From Planctomycetota bacterium (GTDB taxonomy: Bacteria; Planctomycetota; UBA8742; JACQVU01; JANLHZ01), in the NCBI GenBank assembly GCA_024653775.1, contig JANLHZ010000105.1, forward strand, positions 1 to 52,570: 52,570 nt of DNA, written 5' to 3'. Numbering within the stretch: the stretch's first letter is position 1; each line of letters starts with the position of its first letter. Positions 32,280-39,044 of this stretch are shown piece by piece. The notes below the pieces were generated by a model. The model searched no databases, was not told where the DNA came from, and saw only the letters and a program-made list of their open reading frames with translations. Made by a program: the position numbers and the translations under genes.

Positions 32280-35200
32280 TTAAGCCTTCATTGCGGCGAC
32301 CTCTGCGTCGAAGAGTTCCTTCGTGCGAGAGAAGAAATCTTCCCGCGCGATCTCGCCCTTGTCGAACTTCTCGAGCAGCGAGCGCTGCGCCTTGTACTCG
32401 GCGTTCACGATGCCCGACTTGCTCTGGAGGAGTCGCCACGCCTTGCGACGCTCGATGCAGAACAGCACCATCTGCCGCGACATCTTGTAGTAGCCGCGCT
32501 TACCCTGAGAATCCTCGGCTTCCATATAAACCTTCCAGTCGGGAATGTACGCGCGGTGCTCCGGATCGAGGAACTTCCGATCGATGACGTCGCGCTGCAG
32601 AACCCGCAGGATCGCATCATCGAGGTGGATCATTCCCGCAGTCTCAGGCTCCTTGATCTTCTTGACGTGCTGTCGGAATCGCGCCTCTGTCACCGCCCAG
32701 TGCGCAACTGTGTACGCATACTTCGTCTTATCCTGGAACGCAGCTTGATACCAGTCGGTCTTCGGGCTCGGATTGCCCTTCAGATCGAAGCTCTCCTCGT
32801 AAGTCTCGCCGCCGGCGGGATTGAAGACGAACTCCGGCATGCCGCGACTGTCGCGGATGCGCTGCGCCTGGATCGTGCTAACGTCGTCGGCAACGCCGTG
32901 CTCTGGCTGGCAGGTCGTGAACGCCTGGAAGAACGCTGTGCCGCGGTACTCGAGTCCATCGAGGATCGCCTTGTAGAATTTCACCGAGTTCGCCATCGAA
33001 ATCTGCGCGACGAAAGGCGAGCCGTGCCCCGACGTGAAAATCTCCGCGACGCCTTTCTTCTCCGTGAGTTTTCCCTGCGACGCGGCGCCGTACTGGTTCA
33101 TATCGAAGCCGCCGGTCATAACGGACGAATCCGAATTCTGCCCGCCAGTATTCGAATAGACCTGCGTATCGAGCAGCAGCGAAAGCACGTTCGGACGGTT
33201 CTGCAGAACCACCTTCGAGAGGTTCTGGAACCCGATGTCGCCCATTCCCCCGTCTCCTCCGACGGCCCACGCCTTCGGGAGTTCCCTGATTTCGAGGTCG
33301 GTCATATGGTTGTCGTTCAGATGCGCGAAATCGAAATACTCGGGCTTCGAGAAAATGTCGCCTTCGCGCTCGATCACGATGTCCGCGAACCTCTCTGGGA
33401 TGACGCTCCTGCGCCCGTGATCGAAAATGAAGCTCTCGCCGAACATCCAGGTGATGGTCGAACCGTCCTGGAACAGCGAGTTCATCCACGGGTACGGGTG
33501 CGGATTGTTAGGCGGAGTCGAGCCGTACACCGTGTTGCAGCCGGTGTTCGCGCCCATCGCCATCACGCTCATTCCGTTGTCGAGACGACCTTCGAGGCTC
33601 TGGAGCGAATCGTGGTTGAACGCGTCGTGCCGGAGTACGAGCACAAGGGCTTCGATCATCCGCTCGTCGGTAAGCTCGCCGGTTTCGAGTTCGTAACGCG
33701 CGATGCGAGTCGCGGTGTCCTTATCGTCCTCTCCGCCCTGATCGAAGATCAGATGCGCGATCGCGGTTTTGAGAACGCCGTACGCCTCGGCATTCGCGGC
33801 TTTCGCTTTGGCGAGTCTGGCAACGCCTTCCTTTTCGACGCGATCCGCTTTCTCGCGAAGCCGCGCGGATTTCTTCACGTAAAGCGCGCGCATATACGCC
33901 TCGGTAACGCTCACCGCTCCGTGGATGACGCTCTTCTCGCCGCAGCCGGCGCAGGAGCCGTCGCCCGACACGAGCGCTTCGTAGTTCGAGCGCACCATCA
34001 GATGGTTGCGAAGAGCCGCGGCGCGGGACTCCGCGGGATTATCGTTATCGTAGAGACCGAGGTACTTTCTCGGCGTGTCGGGAAGCAGATCGAAGAAACG
34101 CATCGCGCTCAGATGCTCCGCGTTGACTTCCTCGGTCTCCTGCACCATGGACAGAGCCTCGTGTTCGCCGCATTCGGTGACGCACTCGGCGCAGCCTTTG
34201 CAGAGGTCGCTGACGAAAATCGCGAACAGTCCACCCTCGCCGGGGTTCTTCTTTTCGATGTTCGAGTAAACCGCGTTCGCCTTTCCGTACGCGAGCGGCA
34301 GGATGTCGATAATTCCGGAGAACTCGTCCTTCGCTTCCTGTGCGACGTCGCCAAGCTCCTTTACGACCGAATGCACGAGTTGACTGAATCGCGGATTCGT
34401 CTCGCCCTTCTTCGCGATGTTCTCGTTCATCATCTTGCGGACCTTCTCCTCGACCATCGGCAGATGACCGATGAGCTTGTCGCGGTCCGCCTGCGACGAC
34501 ACGTATCGATTCGCGGCGGTGCTGAGGACAGTCATAACGTCCTGCGCGGTGTTCGGAAGCGCGGTGTCCGGACACGCGGTGATGCACTCCATGCACTGGG
34601 TGCAGTTCTCCGGATGGTACATCGGAGTCTCGAGACGCGCGACGTACTTGCTCGCGGTTGCTCCCGTCCCCGCGGCCATCAGCGACACGCTCGAAAGCGG
34701 CGATGCCGGCTGGTGGTAGCCAAGCCCCGCGCGGAACTCGCTGTCGAAGTAACTCATCTTGAAGAGATTCGACTTCTCGGGCTGCGAGCAGCAGTTGTCC
34801 GCGACCGCCGCGGGGAGACGACTGCGCTCGATGCCGGTGGTGGCACGGGCATCCTGCCCGTGTTCCATCGGCGAGACACCGATGCCGCTGCGCGCGGTGA
34901 TCGCAACCTGCTCCGAACCCGAAGCGCCGACCGGAAGCACCATCTTCGAGCGGAACTTGCTGCGGTCCGCTGCGTTCATCTCGCCGTACTGGATCTCGAC
35001 GCAGCGCTCGAACCCGCCGAGCATGACGTCCATGTTCGACGCGACAACTTCATCGCCGAAGCGTCCGAACTTCTTGACGTACTGCTTATGCACGACTTCC
35101 TTGAAGTCCTCGAACGGAATCTTGAAGTTGCCGAGGAAGGTCGAAACCTTGAAGAACGCGCCGAGGAACGCGTTGCCCTGCATTCTCGTCTGCAAGTCCG

Positions 35201-37052
35201 CGCGGCTTGTGGCTTTGCGCGCGATATCGAATCCCGGAAGGATGAAGACGCGCACCTTCTTTTCAATGATTTCGTGGCGATACTCCGGAGGCACTCTCGT
35301 CCACGCGGTTTCCGGGGACTCGCTCGATTCCCACACAAGCGCGCCGCCATCGGCGATTCCGTCGAGCGGGTCGGTGTGGAGGAATATCTTCGGATCGCAG
35401 CAGAGAACCGTGTTCACGTGGCGCAGATCGCAGTTCACGCGGATTCTGTCGGGCGCGGCGACGAGGAAGTAATTCGTGGGCGCGCCCTTCTTCTCGGAGC
35501 CGTACTTCGGATTCGCGCTTACGTGCACGACTTCCTTAAGTCTACCGTCTTCGTCGTGAAGGTTGTCGCGCTCCGCGATGTATTCGCCAAGGCTTCCAAG
35601 AATTTCGCCGAGGTTCTTTCCCGTCGTGATCGCGCCCCAGCCGCCGATACTGTGGAACCTTACCGCGATGGCCTTGTCCGGAAGCAGCGACGGAGCGAGC
35701 GCGCTCTTCACCTCATACGGATGATCGATGCCGATGACGAAATGGTTGATGCCCTTTTCCGCGGTGCGACCGTCCTGACGCGCGCCGCCCTTGACTGCGT
35801 ATTCGTACGCGCCGAGGATGCCTTCGGGACGGAAGTCGCGGCTTCCAAGTCCGTAGACTCCGCCGAAGAGGTGCGGAAGCTCCTCGGGACTGATTGGCGG
35901 AAGCCCGATCTTTTTACCCGACATATACGCTTCCGAGCACTTCGAAAGCACCGCGCGGACGTCCTTCATAATCGGATTCTCGGGCGAAAGTCCCTCGTCG
36001 GTCCTTTCGAGAATGATGCAGTTCTTCTTGCCGCGGAGCGCGTAGGCGATCTCCGCCTCCGGAAACGGACGCAGCACGTTCAGATGGTAGCTGCCGACGC
36101 TTTCGCCCTTGTCGCGCAGGTAATCCACCGCGGCTTCGATATTCTCCGCCGCGCTTCCCATCGTCAGGAACACGGTCTCCGCGTCCTCGCAGCGATAGCC
36201 GCTCAGCATTCCGTAGTAGCGTCCCGTAAGTTCGCCCCAGAGCTTGTAGCACTCATCGAGGATAGGCAGCACGAAGCGCGTGAAGTTGTTCCTGCGCGCA
36301 ACGACGCCGTTCATGTAGTGTTCCTGGTTCTGCACGGGGCCGATCAGCGCGGGATGCTTCAGATCCACCATTCGCGGCACCCGGCGACGCTTCGGACCGA
36401 ACAGCTCCCGCTGCGGCGCGGTCGGACAGTCGATCATGTCCTCCGCGGAGCCGAGATATTCGCGTAGCAGTTCCGCCTCGTGTTTGTAGAACGTGCGCTC
36501 GAGGTGCGACGTGAGGAAGCCGTCCTGCGCGTTGATGACCGGGTTCAGCGTCAGTTCCGCGCAGCGACGCGCGATAACCGCCTGATCCGCGGCTTCCTGC
36601 GCGTCCTTCGCGAAGAGGATCGTCCAGCCGGTATCGAGCGCGGCGTAGATGTCGTCGTGGCCGCAGTGGACGTTCAGCGCGTGCTTCGTAAGCGCGCGGG
36701 CGCTGACTTCGAGCACCATCGTGCTGAGCTTTCCGGGAGCGTGGTAATACTGCTCCAGCCCGTAGACGATTCCCTGACCCGACGTGAAGTTCACGGTGCG
36801 ACGTCCCGTCACGCTGTACGCGATGGCTCCGCCCTGCGCGGCGTGCTCGCCTTCGCACTCGATCGCGACCTTGAAATCGCCGAAGACGTTCAGTTTCCCT
36901 TCGGCGTACGCGAGCTGATAATTTTCGCCCATCTCGGTGGAGGGCGTAATCGGGTAGAAAATCCCGCCTTCGGTTATGCGAGCCTCGGTGTGGTAAGCGA
37001 CAAGCTGGTTTCCGTTGGTGGTGATTCTGATTCCTGGATATTTGGGTTTCAT
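32280..37052 (-). CDS. nifJ: Pyruvate:ferredoxin (flavodoxin) oxidoreductase, long form
   Basis: 1590 residues from ATG 37052 (AGGGA upstream), about 400 more than usual NifJ. Domain order is normal: alpha part (HTEARITEGGIFYPITPSTEMGE), beta part (DAETVFLTMGSAAENIEAAVD), gamma part (FHSIGGWGAITTGKNLGE), a two-cluster ferredoxin region (CTQCMECITACP near 815 and CKGCAECVTEC near 950), and the TPP part (GDGSCAGCGEKS near 1025; GDGGMGDIGFQNL; DTQVYSNTGGQNSD). The two cluster motifs are ~135 residues apart, about 80-90 more than usual. Residues ~722-738 come from a palindromic repeat inserted in frame. It oxidises pyruvate to acetyl-CoA and CO2 and reduces ferredoxin. All cofactor residues I can check are present, so it should be active. 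The Rpn nuclease gene follows. Confidence 0.95.
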   Translation of the reverse strand: MKPKYPGIRITTNGNQLVAYHTEARITEGGIFYPITPSTEMGENYQLAYAEGKLNVFGDFKVAIECEGEHAAQGGAIAYSVTGRRTVNFTSGQGIVYGLEQYYHAPGKLSTMVLEVSARALTKHALNVHCGHDDIYAALDTGWTILFAKDAQEAADQAVIARRCAELTLNPVINAQDGFLTSHLERTFYKHEAELLREYLGSAEDMIDCPTAPQRELFGPKRRRVPRMVDLKHPALIGPVQNQEHYMNGVVARRNNFTRFVLPILDECYKLWGELTGRYYGMLSGYRCEDAETVFLTMGSAAENIEAAVDYLRDKGESVGSYHLNVLRPFPEAEIAYALRGKKNCIILERTDEGLSPENPIMKDVRAVLSKCSEAYMSGKKIGLPPISPEELPHLFGGVYGLGSRDFRPEGILGAYEYAVKGGARQDGRTAEKGINHFVIGIDHPYEVKSALAPSLLPDKAIAVRFHSIGGWGAITTGKNLGEILGSLGEYIAERDNLHDEDGRLKEVVHVSANPKYGSEKKGAPTNYFLVAAPDRIRVNCDLRHVNTVLCCDPKIFLHTDPLDGIADGGALVWESSESPETAWTRVPPEYRHEIIEKKVRVFILPGFDIARKATSRADLQTRMQGNAFLGAFFKVSTFLGNFKIPFEDFKEVVHKQYVKKFGRFGDEVVASNMDVMLGGFERCVEIQYGEMNAADRSKFRSKMVLPVGASGSEQVAITARSGIGVSPMEHGQDARATTGIERSRLPAAVADNCCSQPEKSNLFKMSYFDSEFRAGLGYHQPASPLSSVSLMAAGTGATASKYVARLETPMYHPENCTQCMECITACPDTALPNTAQDVMTVLSTAANRYVSSQADRDKLIGHLPMVEEKVRKMMNENIAKKGETNPRFSQLVHSVVKELGDVAQEAKDEFSGIIDILPLAYGKANAVYSNIEKKNPGEGGLFAIFVSDLCKGCAECVTECGEHEALSMVQETEEVNAEHLSAMRFFDLLPDTPRKYLGLYDNDNPAESRAAALRNHLMVRSNYEALVSGDGSCAGCGEKSVIHGAVSVTEAYMRALYVKKSARLREKADRVEKEGVARLAKAKAANAEAYGVLKTAIAHLIFDQGGEDDKDTATRIARYELETGELTDERMIEALVLVLRHDAFNHDSLQSLEGRLDNGMSVMAMGANTGCNTVYGSTPPNNPHPYPWMNSLFQDGSTITWMFGESFIFDHGRRSVIPERFADIVIEREGDIFSKPEYFDFAHLNDNHMTDLEIRELPKAWAVGGDGGMGDIGFQNLSKVVLQNRPNVLSLLLDTQVYSNTGGQNSDSSVMTGGFDMNQYGAASQGKLTEKKGVAEIFTSGHGSPFVAQISMANSVKFYKAILDGLEYRGTAFFQAFTTCQPEHGVADDVSTIQAQRIRDSRGMPEFVFNPAGGETYEESFDLKGNPSPKTDWYQAAFQDKTKYAYTVAHWAVTEARFRQHVKKIKEPETAGMIHLDDAILRVLQRDVIDRKFLDPEHRAYIPDWKVYMEAEDSQGKRGYYKMSRQMVLFCIERRKAWRLLQSKSGIVNAEYKAQRSLLEKFDKGEIAREDFFSRTKELFDAEVAAMKA
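34838..34886 (-). repeat. Double-hairpin palindromic repeat (QDARAT type) inside nifJ
   Basis: CACGGGC-type stem 34844-34850 with 34856-34862 (GCACGGGC side read from plus strand) and CATCGG (34866-34871) with CCGATG (34879-34884). On the minus strand it translates in frame as GIGVSPMEHGQDARATT. It is related to the intergenic copy at 6563-6610: same layout, different but complementary stems. It lies between the gamma domain and the ferredoxin domain, a linker that tolerates extra residues. Confidence 0.85.
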
Positions 37053-37274
37053 AGTTCCCTTTTTATAGTGATTTATAATATATCGCGAATGTGGAAACGT
37101 CGCGATGCCAAGCGGCGGGATGCCGTTCGTCACCTTCCTCGTTTCCCCGTCCTTCATGCATAGGCCTTTGAAACTCCTCTGCCTATTCCTCCACTATCAT
37201 GTTATCAGCATATTCCGACGATTTCACTGGAATGACAAATTTTGAAACCGCGCCTGTGAAAACACTCCAGAATA

Positions 37275-37322
37275 GTAGCGCAGCCGTCTCGCCTGCATAT
37301 GCAGCCGGGACGGCCAGGCTAC
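37275..37322. repeat. Palindromic hairpin around tgcatatgca
   Basis: GTAGC (37275-37279) pairs with GCTAC (37318-37322); inside are GCCGTC / GACGGC and the perfect palindrome tgcatatgca at the centre. It is the first of several palindromes in 37053-37574, a 520-bp gap between nifJ and ugd that holds no gene. The remainder of that gap is AT-rich and includes no promoter I can name with confidence. Confidence 0.55.
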
Positions 37323-37338
37323 GTGGCACGCCCGCTAA

Positions 37339-37492
37339 TTAATTGTAACTGTTCACGGGTTGTTTTGGCGCATAGTGGATGTTTCCGTTCGTAGTGTGCT
37401 CGTGAGAGCATATGTTTTCAGTTCGCGGCATCCTGTAAACGCCTTACGGCGTCACTACGAACGCATTTCACCCCGTGAACATTTACAATTAA
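37339..37492. repeat. 154-bp element with AT-rich inverted arms and nested hairpins
   Basis: Outer arms 37339-37360 and 37471-37492 (ttaattgtaactgttcacgg) are complementary at 20 of 22 positions. Inside, CGTTCGTAGTG (37386-37396) pairs perfectly with CACTACGAACG (37453-37463), and acgccttacggcgt (37439-37452) is a small hairpin. The plan (AT-rich outer inverted repeat around a GC-richer folded core) is that of the 180-bp elements, but the core is unrelated. It ends 82 bases before ugd. Confidence 0.75.
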
Positions 37493-37574
37493 GTTTTAGG
37501 ATTCGAATCCGCGCCCAGAGGCGTTATATTGACCCTCAGGACACTAAGCCAAAACCCAGAGAACACGGAAACCA

Positions 37575-38873
37575 ATGAAAGTAGCGGTAATCGGAAGCGG
37601 ATACGTCGGACTGTGCACGGGAGCGTGTCTTTCCGAGATCGGGCACGACGTGATCTGCGTGGATAACAACGAAGAAAAGGTCAGGAAGCTCATTGCGGGG
37701 ATTATGCCGATATACGAGCCGGGTCTTGACGATTTCATCGCGCGGAACATGAAGGCGAAACGTCTGACCTTCAGCACGGAAGTCGCGCCCGCGGTCCAGC
37801 AGAGCGAGGTTATATTTATATGCGTGGGCACTCCATCGACCGCGTCCGGGAAAGCGGACCTCAGCTACGTCGAGGCGGTCGCGAGGACTATCGCATCGAA
37901 CCTCGGCGGGTACAAACTCATAGTCGAGAAGAGCACCGTCCCCGTGAACACCGCGGAAAAGATCCGGATGACCATCAGCCACTACGCCCCCGAGGGAAGC
38001 GAATTCGACGTCGCGTCGAATCCGGAGTTCCTCGCGGAAGGCACCGCGATGAGCGACGCGATGAATCCGTCGCGCATCGTGCTAGGCGTGACTTCGAAGC
38101 GCGCCGAGAATCTTCTGCGCGAACTCTACAAACCGCTCCCCGGACCCGTGATCGTGACGGACACGAGTTCGTCGGAACTGATCAAGCATGCGTCGAACAG
38201 TTTCCTCGCGATGAAGATCAGCTTCGTGAACGCCCTCGCGAACATCTGCGAACTCGCGGGCGCGGACGTCTCTCAGGTCACCGAGGGAATGGGACTCGAC
38301 CCGCGCATAGGCCCACACTTCCTCCGCGCAGGCGTCGGCTACGGCGGCTCCTGCTTTCCGAAGGACGTCGACGCGTTCCATTTCATCGCGGAAGAACTCG
38401 GCTACAATTTTCGCCTTCTCGCGGAGGTGCAGGACGTCAACCGCGAGCAGGTCAAGCGCTTCATCGCGAAGATCGACCGCGCGCTCTGGGTCATCAAGGA
38501 GAAGAAAATCGCCGTGCTAGGCGTAGCGTTCAAGCCAGACACCGACGACATCCGCAATGCGCCGTCGATCGCGGTGATAGAGCATCTTCTTCTGGAAGGC
38601 GCGCAGGTGAGGCTATACGATCCGAAGGCGCTCGAAAACGCGAAACAGCAGTTTCAGAATCAAGTTTCGTATCACGAAGACATTTACGACGCCTGCACGG
38701 ACGCGGACTGCACGCTGCTTCTGACCGAGTGGAAGGAAGTCCGCACGATGGACCTCCAGAAACTGAAAAGCGTCGTCAGGCTACCCCTCATAATCGACGG
38801 CAGGAATCTTTTCGATCCGAAGGAAATGAAACAGCAGGGTTTCAAATATTTCGGGATCGGACGAAGGAGTTAA
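37575..38873 (+). CDS. ugd: UDP-glucose 6-dehydrogenase
   Basis: 432 residues, standard length. The N-terminal NAD fold has VIGSGYVGLCTGACLSEIGH; the middle has VEKSTVPVNTAEKI and ASNPEFLAEGTAMSD; the catalytic cysteine is C260 in YGGSCFPKDV; the C-terminal UDP-binding fold includes VLGVAFKPDTDDIRNAPS. It oxidises UDP-glucose twice to UDP-glucuronate with 2 NAD+ for capsule, exopolysaccharide or LPS sugars. It stands alone between a palindrome-rich gap and a hybrid histidine kinase on the other strand. Envelope-type genes lie 4-9 kb further on. Confidence 0.96.
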   Translation: MKVAVIGSGYVGLCTGACLSEIGHDVICVDNNEEKVRKLIAGIMPIYEPGLDDFIARNMKAKRLTFSTEVAPAVQQSEVIFICVGTPSTASGKADLSYVEAVARTIASNLGGYKLIVEKSTVPVNTAEKIRMTISHYAPEGSEFDVASNPEFLAEGTAMSDAMNPSRIVLGVTSKRAENLLRELYKPLPGPVIVTDTSSSELIKHASNSFLAMKISFVNALANICELAGADVSQVTEGMGLDPRIGPHFLRAGVGYGGSCFPKDVDAFHFIAEELGYNFRLLAEVQDVNREQVKRFIAKIDRALWVIKEKKIAVLGVAFKPDTDDIRNAPSIAVIEHLLLEGAQVRLYDPKALENAKQQFQNQVSYHEDIYDACTDADCTLLLTEWKEVRTMDLQKLKSVVRLPLIIDGRNLFDPKEMKQQGFKYFGIGRRS

Positions 38874-38923
38874 GAGTTAAGAGTTAGGGGTTAGGGGTTA
38901 GGGGTTAGGGGTTAGGGGTTAGG
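38871..38923 (+). repeat. Telomere-like heptamer tandem repeat
   Basis: Two gttaaga words, then five perfect TTAGGGG units (38884-38918) and a partial one, directly after the ugd stop. Likely slippage-generated; G-rich strand could form a quadruplex between convergent genes. I see no link to telomeres. Confidence 0.9.
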
Positions 38924-38928
38924 AAAAA

Positions 38929-38998
38929 TCTGTGAGAATCTGTGGTCCCCAAGAATGAATCTGCGAGCCTCTGCGTTCTCCGCGTCTCCGCGCTGATG
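38929..38998 (+). repeat. Dispersed 'ctctgcg/ctccgcg' repeat, copy 2
   Basis: aatctgtgagaatctgtggt followed by words of ctgcgagcctctgcgttctc and ctccgcgtctccgcgctga. It shares its last part with bases 20-45 of the window and sits between the convergent ugd and histidine kinase genes. Confidence 0.5.
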
Positions 38999-39044
38999 GA
39001 CTTTGGTTCAGGCCGCACTTGGCTGTGCAGAATGATCTGAGCTT

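Noticed and set aside
31911-36467. 1518-codon open frame on the plus strand opposite nifJ
   Set aside because: It lies entirely antisense to a gene with all NifJ motifs. The product is Arg/Val/Leu/His-rich with no domain; such frames arise from biased codon use on the coding strand.
38871-38923. Real telomere or linear chromosome end
   Set aside because: The run is short, internal and flanked by ordinary genes on both sides.
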